From contig JAZBNV010000038.1 in NCBI GenBank assembly GCA_036350795.1, positions 5,340-69,339 on the forward strand: a stretch of DNA of 64,000 nucleotides. Direction: 5' to 3'. How positions within the stretch are numbered: the first letter of the stretch is position 1; every line of letters begins with the position of its first letter. This document shows positions 26,578 through 35,815 of this stretch, piece by piece. This stretch comes from JAUVKT01 sp036350795 (GTDB lineage Bacteria > Bacteroidota > Bacteroidia > Bacteroidales > VadinHA17). The notes under the pieces are model-generated. The model ran no database searches. It saw nothing but the letters and a program-made list of their open reading frames with translations, and was not told the origin of the DNA. Both the position numbers and the translations under genes were made by a program.

Positions 26578-29500
26578 TTATTTTTTAAAGTAATCCGGTC
26601 GTTTCCATCTTATCGGTGCAGGTGGTTCTGGCTTAAGAACTACTTCTTCTGTTTCAAGTAGTTTCAGAGCCACTTCCACTGCTTTTTCGAGCTGGGGATC
26701 TTTTCCTGCAGCTTCGAGGGCAGGATCCTGTATTACCTCAATATCAGGACTTATTCCTTTGCCTTCAACATCCCACTCGCCATCGGCATTAATAAATCCT
26801 CCTCTTGGAGCAACCATCCTTCCTCCATCTATAAACGGTGGTGTATCCCAGGTTCCTACCAGTCCGCCCCAGGTCCTGGTTCCAACCAGCGGACCGATAT
26901 TCATTTCTTTGAAGAGATAAGGCATAAGGTCTCCTCCCGAACCCGCTCTTTCATTTATTATCATGACCTTGGGACCCCATAATCCGGCCATTGGCTGTGT
27001 GAAAGGTCTTTTATTTTTTGCTTTGGAATTAAAATAACCCTTGAGGTCTCTTGACAGGATATCAACAATATAATCAGCTGCAGATCCTCCTCCGTTGTTT
27101 CTCTCATCAATAACGGCTCCCTTAAGGTGCTGCTGAGCAAAGTAATAACGATTAAAGCTATTAAATCCACCCTGGCCGGTATTGGGGAGCCACACATAAG
27201 CAAGTTTACCTCCTGAAAGCTCACTTACTTTTTTCCTGTTTGATTCAATCCAGTCATTTGTACGCAGAGCATTTTCTCCCTGTACGGGTATAACAATTAT
27301 ATCAATCGAAGCTGTTCCGTCAGCCTTGCCAATCTTCAGGCTTGTATGTCTGCCGGCGGTGCCTTCAAACAGGCTGTAAAAGTTTTTGCCTGCATCCAGG
27401 TTTATACTGTTTACTGCAAGAATGTAATCTCCTTCCGATACTCCAAGGCCTGGCTCTGAGAGGGGCCCCCTGGTACTGTTCCAGTTCTCGCCCGTATAGA
27501 TCTTTTTAATCCTGAATTTATTATCTGAGATCTCATAGTCAGCCCCCAGCAGTCCGATATTTACACTGCTTACATCAGGGAAATCGCCTCCCGATGTATA
27601 TGAATGTCCGACAGCAACCTCTCCGCCCAGGATGTCTATGATATAGCTCATTTCTGACCTGTGCCGTACATGATCGACCCATGGTTTATACCACCTGTAA
27701 ACATCTTCCCACGGAGCACCATGAACATTATCGACATACAGAAAGTCGCGCTGATATCTCCACCCTTCACGGTATATTTGCTGCCATTCCTCTTTCGGGT
27801 TAATCTTAACACTTATATCAGACAGGTCAATTTTACCATCCCCGCTCTTAACAGACGATGCTTTTGTGTCTGCAATACCCCAGGTTGAACCGCTTCTGTA
27901 GAGTATCTTTTTTCTGTCGAAGGAGCTGACAAATAAACTTGCACCTTCGAGAAATTTTTTCAGTTCTTTTTCCTTAAGTATATATTTACTTATCGTAATT
28001 CCGCTTGATCCTTCTTTATTTTCAAGAACAAAAACTTCTCCTTCCGGGGCATTTTCGAGAGAAAGGTAATTACCTTCAGGTATTCCTGCTTCAAGTATCC
28101 TTGACTGAATTCCATCAGGATCTATTTTTACTTCCACATTCTTACTTTCACTTTCTTCTTTATCTTCAGTCGAAACTTTTTCTGTCTTTTTCTTTTTTAC
28201 ACTTTCTTTTTCATCCTTTTCAGCTTTTTCTACTTCTGCTTCATCACTTTCTGGCAGGAAGGGCGATTTAACATCTTTGCCAAGGAGTGCTACGTAAAGA
28301 GATCTTGTTGTTACAACGTTATATGAACTCATATCAAGCCAGCCGGTTCCCAGCCCGTAATTAGTGCTGGCCAGGAAGTAGAGATACTTCCCGGAAGCAT
28401 CCCATACAGGAGAAACAGCATCGGCCATACCATCCGTGACCTGGTATTTCTGACCTGAAACAACATTATAAACAAAGATTGCCTTATACTGGCTCTCCAG
28501 CAGTGCAGGGTAAGCAATCCATCTGCTATCGGGCGACCATACCGGGTTCATTGTTCTGTTTGGATGTGCGTACATATCTGTATCGGCTTTCTTAACAATA
28601 CCACTGCCTGTTTCAGCATACCACAGGTTATAGTGTGTATCGGTGAAAGCAATATATTTACTGTCGGGTGACCATTGGGGCTTGAAGAAAAAGCTTGCTC
28701 CCGGTATTGAAATTCTTTTTAGCAGTTTACCATCCTGGGATGACAGTACCAGCTCATACTCACCGTTTTCGTCATTAAACCACGCAATCTTACTCCCATC
28801 GGGCGACCATACAGGTGAGCGGTCGGCAACCCCGGCAGAGTTGCTGATATTTCTCCACGAGCCTTTTTCTGCAGGTACAGTGAAAATTTCGCCCCTGTAT
28901 TCCATAAGAACCCTTTTTCCGCCGGGAGATAAAGATGCACTGGTAAACCTGAGGGGATTAATCTTTTCCCATCTTTCCCTTGCCCAGTGGAAATCACCTT
29001 TTGGGTTTATGCTCAGCCTGGTAGCAGAGTCATCATCAGTATTTAAAAGGTGAAGGTATCCTCCCTGTTCATAGATGATCCTGTCACCATCGGCATCAAG
29101 ACTCTTGACATCAAAATCTGCATGGAAGGTATGTTGTCTAAGCTCGTTTGAATTAATATCGTACGACCATATATTCGATGCATAATCTCTTTCAGACAGG
29201 AAAAACACCTTGTTGGCCACCCATACCGGATCCATATGACGTTCGCCATCAGTTCTTGGAGTCTGTCTCAGCTCCAATGTTTCCAGGTCGACAATCCAGA
29301 TTGGCTGAGCCTGGCCTCCCCTGTAGTTCCTCCACTCAGGATCCCAGAAGGTGAAGGGGGTATAGGCAAGGTATTTACCATCGGGAGAGATTTCACCGAA
29401 GGCGGCTCTTCTTACAGCGAGTGGTTCAGGTGTGCCTCCATCAATTGCCACCCTGTATAACCTGGATGTAAGGGTTGGTACACTTTCACGTCCGGATTGA

Positions 29501-29862
29501 AATATTACATGTTTTCCATCAGGCGTCCATCCCTGCACAATATCTCTTCCAGGGTGCCATGTGAGCCTTTGTGGTTCACCTCCTGCAGAAGGTATTATAT
29601 AAACATCAGTGTTACCGTCATATTGTCCGGTAAAGGCTATCCATTCTCCTCGGGGCGAGAAGTGTGGATCGGTTTCGGCACCCACCGAAGATGTAATCCT
29701 GTAGGCATCACCTCCGGCAAGAGGTGCTATCCAGATATCGTTGGCGTAAACAGATGCAACTCTGTCGCCGCTTATTGTGGGTTGCCGCAGAAGCATGGTT
29801 CCCTGGCTGTTTCCCTGGGTTATCAATCCCGCAAATAGCAGGAAGGAGATCATTAAACGCAT
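26578..29862 (-). CDS. Tricorn-type S41 protease
   Basis: 1094 residues with a signal peptide (MISFLLFAGLITQGNSQG). Residues 20-330 form a beta-propeller of repeated DPHFSPRGEWIAFTG-like blades, and 330-530 a second propeller (SPVWSPDGSKIAWF). A charged Lys/Glu-rich linker at about 540-590 follows. Then come a helical region with DNVHGAPWEDVYRWY and DHVRHRSEMSYI (catalytic His region), a PDZ domain near 780-860, and the S41 core with DERNNGGGSAADYIVDIL and the nucleophile Ser975 in ERAGSGGD. Tricorn degrades oligopeptides in archaea; the signal peptide means this one works in the periplasm or outside. Confidence 0.93.
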   Translation of the reverse strand: MRLMISFLLFAGLITQGNSQGTMLLRQPTISGDRVASVYANDIWIAPLAGGDAYRITSSVGAETDPHFSPRGEWIAFTGQYDGNTDVYIIPSAGGEPQRLTWHPGRDIVQGWTPDGKHVIFQSGRESVPTLTSRLYRVAIDGGTPEPLAVRRAAFGEISPDGKYLAYTPFTFWDPEWRNYRGGQAQPIWIVDLETLELRQTPRTDGERHMDPVWVANKVFFLSERDYASNIWSYDINSNELRQHTFHADFDVKSLDADGDRIIYEQGGYLHLLNTDDDSATRLSINPKGDFHWARERWEKINPLRFTSASLSPGGKRVLMEYRGEIFTVPAEKGSWRNISNSAGVADRSPVWSPDGSKIAWFNDENGEYELVLSSQDGKLLKRISIPGASFFFKPQWSPDSKYIAFTDTHYNLWYAETGSGIVKKADTDMYAHPNRTMNPVWSPDSRWIAYPALLESQYKAIFVYNVVSGQKYQVTDGMADAVSPVWDASGKYLYFLASTNYGLGTGWLDMSSYNVVTTRSLYVALLGKDVKSPFLPESDEAEVEKAEKDEKESVKKKKTEKVSTEDKEESESKNVEVKIDPDGIQSRILEAGIPEGNYLSLENAPEGEVFVLENKEGSSGITISKYILKEKELKKFLEGASLFVSSFDRKKILYRSGSTWGIADTKASSVKSGDGKIDLSDISVKINPKEEWQQIYREGWRYQRDFLYVDNVHGAPWEDVYRWYKPWVDHVRHRSEMSYIIDILGGEVAVGHSYTSGGDFPDVSSVNIGLLGADYEISDNKFRIKKIYTGENWNSTRGPLSEPGLGVSEGDYILAVNSINLDAGKNFYSLFEGTAGRHTSLKIGKADGTASIDIIVIPVQGENALRTNDWIESNRKKVSELSGGKLAYVWLPNTGQGGFNSFNRYYFAQQHLKGAVIDERNNGGGSAADYIVDILSRDLKGYFNSKAKNKRPFTQPMAGLWGPKVMIINERAGSGGDLMPYLFKEMNIGPLVGTRTWGGLVGTWDTPPFIDGGRMVAPRGGFINADGEWDVEGKGISPDIEVIQDPALEAAGKDPQLEKAVEVALKLLETEEVVLKPEPPAPIRWKRPDYFKK

Positions 29863-29960
29863 ATCTTATCTTATTTTGGTTAATATATTTAAAGTTTATA
29901 AAGTTATAAATATTGGAATTAGTTGAATGCTATAAGTATTTTTATATAAAATTTTCCGCC

Positions 29961-30950
29961 ATGAATTCAATTGAAAAACTTGAGGCAATACTGTCTGATA
30001 AGCAAAAGTTAAATCTTTCTATCCTCCCTACACGCATCCACTATCTTGAAAATATTTCAGGATATTTTTCCAGGACAATTTATTGTATGAGGGACGATCT
30101 TACGGGTTTTGGCTTCGGTGGGAATAAAACCAGGAAGCTTGATTACCTTATGTATGAAGCCAAGACAAAAGGAGCAGACTGCATTGTTACATTCGGCAGC
30201 AAACAGTCGAACTGGTGCAGGATAACAGCTGCCGCAGGCTCGGTATGCGGGATTGAGGTTCATCTTATTCTCGAAGGCGAAAAACCTGAAGCACTTACAG
30301 GCAACCTGGTTCTCGACAGTCTGCTTGGTGCAAAGATTAGCTATATTAACTCGGATAGTGATGAATTTGTAGTCAGTTATGCGCTGGATTATGCCAGGAA
30401 ACTTGAAGAGCAAGGTAAGAGGCCATATTTTTTACCTGTGGGGGGGTCGATACCAACCGGCACTCTTGGATATATAAATGCCTTCCTTGAGATACTGCAA
30501 TTTTGCAGGGCAAGATCTGTTGATTTTGACCGCATTGTTGTTGCAAGCGGTTCAGCCGGTACCCAGGCAGGCCTGGTAGCAGGGCAGGCTGTGAGCGGGT
30601 GGAAGGGGCAGATAAGCGGAATTTCGGTGGGAAGAAAAAGGAAAGAACAGGAGGATATGGTGTACGGTCTTGCCCGCGATACTCTCAAAGACCTGAATAT
30701 CGGTACTGAAATAGAAAGGTCGTCAGTTAAGGTGGAGGATGCATATTTTGGAGAAGCTTACAGAAGCAATACTGTTGAAGCCGGAAATGCTATAAGGCTT
30801 TTCGCCGGGCTGGAGGGGATTTTCCTGGATGAAGTTTATACCGGAAAGGCAGCCGCTGGCCTGGCAGGCATGATAAAGAAGGGTGAAGTGTCTGATAATG
30901 AGAGTATATTGTTTATTCATACCGGTGGGGCAGTCCAGCTTTTTGAGTGA
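29961..30950 (+). CDS. D-cysteine desulfhydrase / ACC deaminase family PLP enzyme
   Basis: The frame is open from 29913, but the ATG at 29961 gives the family-like start (MNSIEKLEAILSDKQKLNL) and a 329-residue protein. Fold-type II PLP marks are RDDLTGFGFGGNKTRKLDYL (PLP Lys about 56), FGSKQSNWCRITAAAG, ASGSAGTQAGLVAG (phosphate loop) and FIHTGGAVQLFE at the end. In most members the nucleophile region reads QSNH; here it is QSNW, so the usual His is replaced. Possible substrates are D-cysteine or a related amino acid; ACC deaminase activity is not implied. It is transcribed divergently from the tricorn gene. Confidence 0.85.
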   Translation: MNSIEKLEAILSDKQKLNLSILPTRIHYLENISGYFSRTIYCMRDDLTGFGFGGNKTRKLDYLMYEAKTKGADCIVTFGSKQSNWCRITAAAGSVCGIEVHLILEGEKPEALTGNLVLDSLLGAKISYINSDSDEFVVSYALDYARKLEEQGKRPYFLPVGGSIPTGTLGYINAFLEILQFCRARSVDFDRIVVASGSAGTQAGLVAGQAVSGWKGQISGISVGRKRKEQEDMVYGLARDTLKDLNIGTEIERSSVKVEDAYFGEAYRSNTVEAGNAIRLFAGLEGIFLDEVYTGKAAAGLAGMIKKGEVSDNESILFIHTGGAVQLFE

Positions 30951-31076
30951 TTCAGAAGCTTATATGTAGCATATAAATAGCATTCAGTTTTTGCTTTTCT
31001 TGATTTGAATAGTATAAAAACGTATCTTTAGTAGTGACCATATTTGTTGAATTCTAATTATTAAGGAGGAACAAAA

Positions 31077-32504
31077 ATGACATACAATCATCTTAAACTG
31101 ATATTGCTTAGTATTTTAATCTTTTTACCCGCTGCTATTTTTTCGCAGGGAACGGAGATTTCTGTCACAACTGTTTCGGAAGAAGCACGTGAAGCTTTCA
31201 TTAAAGGAAGACAGAAAAAGGAAAATATTCAGCTGGAAGCTGCTGAAATGCTTTTTAACCGTGCTATTGAACTTGATCCCCAGTTTGCCCTGGCATACAG
31301 CTATCGTGCATATCCGGGTGATCATGAGAAGGCAATAGAACTGATTGATAAGGTTTCGGAGGGCGAAAGACTAACAATAAGGTATTTTAAAGCGAATGAT
31401 TACTATGAGCTGAAAGAAGCAAACGATTATCTTGGCCAGCTATTGGAGAAGTATCCTTCCAGTAAGCACGTTCACCTGTGGGCCGGACTGTTTTACGAGA
31501 ATATTCTTCACGACTACCAGCTGGCACTCGATCATTTCCATATTGCCTCAAAGCTTGATGATAAATATGCCGCTCCGCATAATGAAATAGGATACAGGCA
31601 TATGAGATTAGGTAACTTTGAAAAGGCAGAAGAAGCATTCAAAAAGTATATTGAGCTTGCTCCGGAGTGTCCCAATGCATATGATTCCTATGCTAATTTC
31701 CTGATGAAGCTTAAAAGGTATGGTGAATCAATTCAGCAGTATTCGGAGGTGTATAATCTTAACCCCGACAAGATAGTGACAATTGCCCGGATCGGCCAGA
31801 ATTATGCCTTCAGGGGTGAGTTTGATGAGGCCAGGTCATACTATGATAAATATTACAGGGAAGCGGATAATACCGGTCAGAAAGTCCTGGCCCTTGGATT
31901 ATCGGCGGCTTCATACCTGGTGGAGGGAAAGTTGGACGAGGCGCTGAAAAAGATTGAAGAATGCATTGACCTGGGCGAAAGTACTGCATCAAATGTTGAA
32001 ATAATTACAAGCACGGCAAACCTTGCCTTTATACAGATTGAGCTTGGGAATAAGGAAGAGGGCCTGAAGAAATACCAGGAAGTTGCATCTCTTCTTAAAA
32101 AACTGGATCTACCCGAGGCTACAGCAAACAGGTATATCTTTAGCTCTTATGGATGGCTTGCAAGAGCCTATGCTGCCAACGGTGAATTCAGAAAGGCCGA
32201 AGATAACCTTAACAGGGTGAAGAGGATAGTTGACAGAACCAATAATCCTCTGTACAAAAATGAATACCAGCTTTACCGGGGATCGGTTGATCTGGAGAGA
32301 GGAAAATATGAGAATGCCGTTGAGAGCCTTCAGTTATGCGATCTTGATAATCCCTTTAATATTTATATTTTAGCCAGGGCATATTCCCTGTCAGGAAACG
32401 CCGATAGTGCATTTGATCTGATAGAGTTGCTTGATTCATGGGAAGACTTTGGACTGGATTACAGTGTTGCCAGGATAAAGGCGCAGGAGTTAAGCGAAGA
32501 TTAG
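31077..32504 (+). CDS. Secreted TPR-repeat protein
   Basis: 475 residues with a signal peptide (LILLSILIFLPAAIFSQG). The whole mature part is tetratricopeptide repeats, clear at AEMLFNRAIELDPQFALAYS, GNFEKAEEAFKKYIELAPE, KRYGESIQQYSEVYNLNP, GEFDEARSYYDKYY and LERGKYENAVESLQL, about nine to ten repeats. TPR proteins serve as protein-binding scaffolds; no catalytic domain is visible. AAGGAGGA lies seven bases upstream of the ATG, the strongest Shine-Dalgarno match I noticed in the window, which fixes the start. The CPBP gene follows after 50 bases. Confidence 0.88.
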   Translation: MTYNHLKLILLSILIFLPAAIFSQGTEISVTTVSEEAREAFIKGRQKKENIQLEAAEMLFNRAIELDPQFALAYSYRAYPGDHEKAIELIDKVSEGERLTIRYFKANDYYELKEANDYLGQLLEKYPSSKHVHLWAGLFYENILHDYQLALDHFHIASKLDDKYAAPHNEIGYRHMRLGNFEKAEEAFKKYIELAPECPNAYDSYANFLMKLKRYGESIQQYSEVYNLNPDKIVTIARIGQNYAFRGEFDEARSYYDKYYREADNTGQKVLALGLSAASYLVEGKLDEALKKIEECIDLGESTASNVEIITSTANLAFIQIELGNKEEGLKKYQEVASLLKKLDLPEATANRYIFSSYGWLARAYAANGEFRKAEDNLNRVKRIVDRTNNPLYKNEYQLYRGSVDLERGKYENAVESLQLCDLDNPFNIYILARAYSLSGNADSAFDLIELLDSWEDFGLDYSVARIKAQELSED

Positions 32505-32554
32505 TATGCTGGTTTTAATACTACAGGGATGCCTGAAATCTAAAATCAATCGAC

Positions 32555-33280
32555 ATGAATTTATCTCTTGCCTGGGACAAAGAATTTCTTGAACCTGTTT
32601 TATTTATTGGATTAACCCTCTTCGGCCTTCTTGGCTACTGGCTAACAATTACTTCAGAATATCTTAAGCAGCGCTTTATAAAGAAGTTCGGTGAAGAAGA
32701 ATCGAAAGTTAAGTGGATAATGTTCTGGCGCTATGCCGGCTTTTTTTACTTTGCCCTTGTTCCTTCTGTAGTGATTTTTACAGTACTGCCCTACAGCCCG
32801 GCCTATTACGGCTTAAGTTTTATTAATATACCTGAAAGCCTCTTATGGAGCCTGGGATTGGGCCTCGTTATACTGCTGATGCAGAATAAGAGTGCCCGAA
32901 AACCGGATAATACTGTGCAGTATCCACAGATAAGAATTAATGAGTGGACACGTGGACTTATTATAAAAAACTCTTTCGGCTGGATTATATACCTTCTGGC
33001 CTACGAATTTATTTATCGTGGAATTCTTCTTTTTGGTCTTATCGGGCCTTTCGGAGTATGGCCTGCAATAATGGTTAATACAATTATTTATTCACTGGCT
33101 CATATTCCAAAGGGTAACAGGGAGGCAGTTGCCGCCATTCCCTTTGGTATAATACTATGTATACTTACCATTAAAACAGGCACCATATGGATATCTGTCC
33201 TGGTCCACATTGTTCTCGCACTTTCTAACGATTATTTTGCACTTGCTGCAAGCAGTACTATGAAAGTAAAAAGGAAATAA
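32555..33280 (+). CDS. CPBP (Abi/Rce1-like) family membrane protein with altered motifs
   Basis: 241 residues, about six membrane helices. The C-terminal part fits the CPBP intramembrane protease family: LLAYEFIYRGILLFG (motif 1, normally EExxxR), IIYSLAHIPKG (motif 2, normally FxxxH) and ISVLVHIVLALSN (motif 3, normally HxxxN). The first Glu of motif 1 is Tyr and the Asn four residues after the motif 3 His is missing, so protease activity may be reduced or lost. The SDR gene begins at the base after the stop (TAAATG), so the two are coupled. Confidence 0.75.
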   Translation: MNLSLAWDKEFLEPVLFIGLTLFGLLGYWLTITSEYLKQRFIKKFGEEESKVKWIMFWRYAGFFYFALVPSVVIFTVLPYSPAYYGLSFINIPESLLWSLGLGLVILLMQNKSARKPDNTVQYPQIRINEWTRGLIIKNSFGWIIYLLAYEFIYRGILLFGLIGPFGVWPAIMVNTIIYSLAHIPKGNREAVAAIPFGIILCILTIKTGTIWISVLVHIVLALSNDYFALAASSTMKVKRK

Positions 33281-34114
33281 ATGAACTCTGAGGCGAAGAA
33301 AAGACTTTTCTTTAAAGATAAGGTGGTTGTAATTACCGGCTCAAGTAAGGGTATCGGGAAAGTAACTGCAAAGCTTCTATGCACTTACGGTGCCAGGGTA
33401 ATTATAAATGGCAGAAACGCTGATACCGTGAATGCGACCCTTGCTGAACTGCAGTCTGCCGGTTTCGAAGCAAGAGGTGCCGCATATGATGTATCTACAA
33501 GTGAAGGCAGCAGGAAACTTATCGAAGAGAGCCTGAGTTACTTTGGCAGGATAGATATACTGGTTAATAATGCCGGGATGTCTATGAGAGGAAATATTGA
33601 TGAACTTGATCCGCTTGTATTCGAGAAAATGTTCTGTGTTAATGTTATGGGATCAGTATATCCCTTGATTTATGCACTACCTCATATTAAAACCAGCCAG
33701 GGTAGCGTTGTTTTTGTGTCATCAGTTGCCGGGATAAGGGGTCTGCCAGGATTATCAGCTTACTGTTCTTCCAAGATGGCACTTAGAGCAATTGCAGAAT
33801 CCATGCGACTTGAGCTCAGGGAGGATAATGTACATACAGGGCTTATTTATGTTGGTTATGCCAAGAATGAGGCAGGGAAGCTATATATGAGCAGCGACGG
33901 ATCATTTAAACCAATCAGGGAAAGAAAAAACATAAAAACTTTGTCGCAGGAAGAAATTGCCCTGGCAATTATGGATAATATTTACCGCCGGAACTTTATT
34001 ATGGTCCTCTCCGGCCTGGGCAGATTAAATTCTCTAATGCAAAGAATATCTCCTCAATTTGTGGAATGGGCATTGCTTAAGAATATGAAGAAAATAAAGC
34101 AAATGAGCAGATAA
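33281..34114 (+). CDS. Short-chain dehydrogenase/reductase
   Basis: 277 residues, classical SDR. Cofactor motif VITGSSKGIGKVTAKLL, NNAGMSMRG, catalytic Ser in VFVSSVAGIRG and YxxxK in SAYCSSKMAL. The residues INGRNADT after the second strand suggest NADP(H) preference (Arg at the adenosine phosphate position). The C-terminal extension RNFIMVLSGLGRLNSLMQRISPQFVEWALLKNMKK is seen in SDRs acting on lipids or steroids, but the substrate is not deducible. Translationally coupled to the CPBP gene upstream. Confidence 0.85.
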   Translation: MNSEAKKRLFFKDKVVVITGSSKGIGKVTAKLLCTYGARVIINGRNADTVNATLAELQSAGFEARGAAYDVSTSEGSRKLIEESLSYFGRIDILVNNAGMSMRGNIDELDPLVFEKMFCVNVMGSVYPLIYALPHIKTSQGSVVFVSSVAGIRGLPGLSAYCSSKMALRAIAESMRLELREDNVHTGLIYVGYAKNEAGKLYMSSDGSFKPIRERKNIKTLSQEEIALAIMDNIYRRNFIMVLSGLGRLNSLMQRISPQFVEWALLKNMKKIKQMSR

Positions 34115-34118
34115 AAGG

Positions 34119-34251
34119 AAGGGGGTGTATGAAAAGTACAATACTTTTGTCATCCCGAGTTTATCGAGGGATCTAATTGTCTGATAATCAAAACCCTGAT
34201 TCCTCGCGTTCGCTCGGAATGACAAAGATTGCGCCCTTCTGAGACAGCCTC
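34119..34251. repeat. MITE-like interspersed element, copy 2 (chimeric ends)
   Basis: The right end CTTCTGAGACAGCCTCC and the core (TTTGTCATCCCGAG, CTGATTCCTCGCG, CTCGGAATGACAAAG) match the GAGGCTGTCTC family. The left end GGGGGTGTATGAAAAGTA instead resembles the 24681 element. It starts five bases after the SDR stop and separates it from the convergent trpB2 gene. Confidence 0.75.
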
Positions 34252-34285
34252 CTGCTTTTTTCAGGCTCTTAAGCTAAATTATAAT

Positions 34286-35638
34286 TTACGATATTTTAGC
34301 CAGGCTGGCCTCTATCTCAGCATCGCTAAGCTCATGATCCTCAAGATCGCCGGAAAAATATTTCTCATAGGCACCCAGGTCAAGGTGACCATGGCCTGAG
34401 AGATTGAAAAGAATAGTCTGTGGCTTACCTGCCTCATCGCACTTACGGGCTTCGTCAATAGCACCTGTAATAGCGTATGTTGACTCAGGAGCAGGTATTA
34501 TTCCTTCACTTCTTGCAAACAATACACCATTGCGGAAGCAATCCTGCTGGTACTTTGACTGAGCTTCTATTAAACCATCCTTAAGCAGTTGGCTTACAAG
34601 AACTCCGGCACCATGATACCTTAGGCCACCAGCATGTATCTTGGCCGGCACAAAATTGTGTCCGAGTGTATACATGGCAAGCAGAGGAGTCATTCCTACT
34701 GAATCGCCGAAGTCATACATAAACCTTCCCCTGGTTAATTTCGGACAGGAAGCCGGTTCAATTGCAATTGCCCTAGTTTTCTTTCCATTAAGCAGGTTTT
34801 CCCTTACAAAGGGAAATGAAATTCCGGCAAAGTTGGATCCTCCGCCAAAACACCCTACTACTATATCAGGGTAATCATCAACCTTTGCCATCTGTAAAAG
34901 GGCCTCTTCTCCTATAATTGTCTGGTGTAGAAGAACATGGTTAAGTACCGATCCAAGTGAATATTTTGTTTCCGGGTCTTTGGCCGCTCTCTCAACAGCT
35001 TCTGAAATAGCTATCCCCAGGCTACCGGGTGAATCAGGATTTTTGGCCAGTATACTTCGCCCTGCTTCTGTAAACTCGCTTGGCGATGGTATTACATTTG
35101 TGTTATAAGTGTTCATCATAACTTTCCTGTATGGTTTCTGCTGGAAGCTTATTTTTACCATATAAACTTCAAGCTCTATACCAAAATGCTGACAGGCAAA
35201 ACTCAGAGCTGAGCCCCATTGTCCTGCCCCGGTCTCGGTGGTCATCTTTTTTACGCCTTCCTTCATATTATAGTATGCCTGGGCTATAGCAGTATTCGCC
35301 TTGTGAGAACCGGCATAACTCTGTCCTTCATATTTGTAATAAATCTTACAGCTGGTGCCTATTGCTTTCTCCAGTTCGAAGGCCCTGAACATTGGCCCGG
35401 GTCTGTATGATTTATATAGATCCAGAACTTCACCGGGTATATCAATATATTGCTCAGTTGAAACTTCCTGTTTTATAAGTTCCATCGGGAATAGAGGAGC
35501 CAGGTCTTCCGGTCCGATTGGCTGCTTAGTGCCGGGATGAAGAGGTGGGAGAGGTTTATTTGGCATATCAGCGGCGATATTATACCATCTTGTTGGCATC
35601 TCATTTTCGTTTAAAAGAATTTTTTTCAGGTTTTTCAT
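34286..35638 (-). CDS. trpB2: Tryptophan synthase beta-like protein TrpB2
   Basis: 450 residues, longer than ordinary TrpB (about 400) because of N-terminal segments typical of TrpB2 (TRWYNIAADMPNKPLPPLHPGTKQPIGPEDL, RPGPMFRAFELEKAIG). The PLP Lys is near 113 in AGSHKANTAIAQ, the catalytic region is TETGAGQWGSALSFAC, and the phosphate loop is VGCFGGGSNFAG. TrpB2 enzymes convert indole and serine to tryptophan without a TrpA partner and may salvage indole. No other trp gene is adjacent. Expression is controlled by a complete Trp attenuator between 35683 and 35845. Confidence 0.92.
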   Translation of the reverse strand: MKNLKKILLNENEMPTRWYNIAADMPNKPLPPLHPGTKQPIGPEDLAPLFPMELIKQEVSTEQYIDIPGEVLDLYKSYRPGPMFRAFELEKAIGTSCKIYYKYEGQSYAGSHKANTAIAQAYYNMKEGVKKMTTETGAGQWGSALSFACQHFGIELEVYMVKISFQQKPYRKVMMNTYNTNVIPSPSEFTEAGRSILAKNPDSPGSLGIAISEAVERAAKDPETKYSLGSVLNHVLLHQTIIGEEALLQMAKVDDYPDIVVGCFGGGSNFAGISFPFVRENLLNGKKTRAIAIEPASCPKLTRGRFMYDFGDSVGMTPLLAMYTLGHNFVPAKIHAGGLRYHGAGVLVSQLLKDGLIEAQSKYQQDCFRNGVLFARSEGIIPAPESTYAITGAIDEARKCDEAGKPQTILFNLSGHGHLDLGAYEKYFSGDLEDHELSDAEIEASLAKIS

Positions 35639-35682
35639 GTTTTTATTATTTATAATGTTAGTAAATCCATAGTTGATAAAAC

Positions 35683-35710
35683 AAAAAAGGCACCCTGTGA
35701 ACAGGGTGCC
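35683..35710 (-). terminator. Attenuator terminator hairpin of trpB2
   Basis: On the minus strand GGCACCCTGT and ACAGGGTGCC form a perfect 10-bp stem with a two-base centre (35689-35710), followed by six T. It lies 50 bases before the trpB2 ATG. The same hairpin could also be read from the other strand (TTTT follows), but its place between leader peptide and gene indicates attenuation. Confidence 0.93.
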
Positions 35711-35758
35711 TTTTATTTGAGTAAGTTATATTATTTTACATAACGGCCTGGTCCACAG
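35695..35758 (-). promoter_or_regulatory. Antiterminator pairing in the trpB2 leader
   Basis: Minus-strand CTGTGGACCAGG (35747-35758) can pair with CCTGTTCACAG (35695-35705), about 11 bp with one bulged C and one G-U pair. The second strand lies in the terminator stem-loop, so the two structures exclude each other. A separate 10-bp hairpin with one mismatch (35756-35775) sits just after the Trp codons and could be the pause hairpin. Confidence 0.75.
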
Positions 35759-35810
35759 TGTAGTTAACTATACTGCGCCACCACCAATTATGTAGGTTTT
35801 TCGTAAACAT
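35736..35810 (-). CDS. trpL: trp leader peptide with three tandem Trp codons
   Basis: A 24-codon frame from ATG at 35810 to TAA at 35736, beginning MFTKNLHNWWWRS and ending DQAVM. TGG TGG TGG occupies 35778-35786, very unlikely by chance in a short leader. If charged tRNA-Trp is scarce, a ribosome stalled on these codons covers the first strand of the pause hairpin and leaves 35747-35758 free to form the antiterminator. If Trp is ample the ribosome reaches the stop, masks that strand and the terminator forms. The promoter's -7 box ends five bases before the ATG, so the mRNA probably starts at or within a few bases of the ATG and may be leaderless. Confidence 0.9.
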   Translation of the reverse strand: MFTKNLHNWWWRSIVNYTVDQAVM

Positions 35811-35815
35811 CACAA

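Noticed and set aside
31004..31030. Promoter for the TPR gene (TTTG ... TATCTTTA)
   Set aside because: The spacing is only about 15 bases and the -7 box departs from consensus in its last base, so it is not listed.
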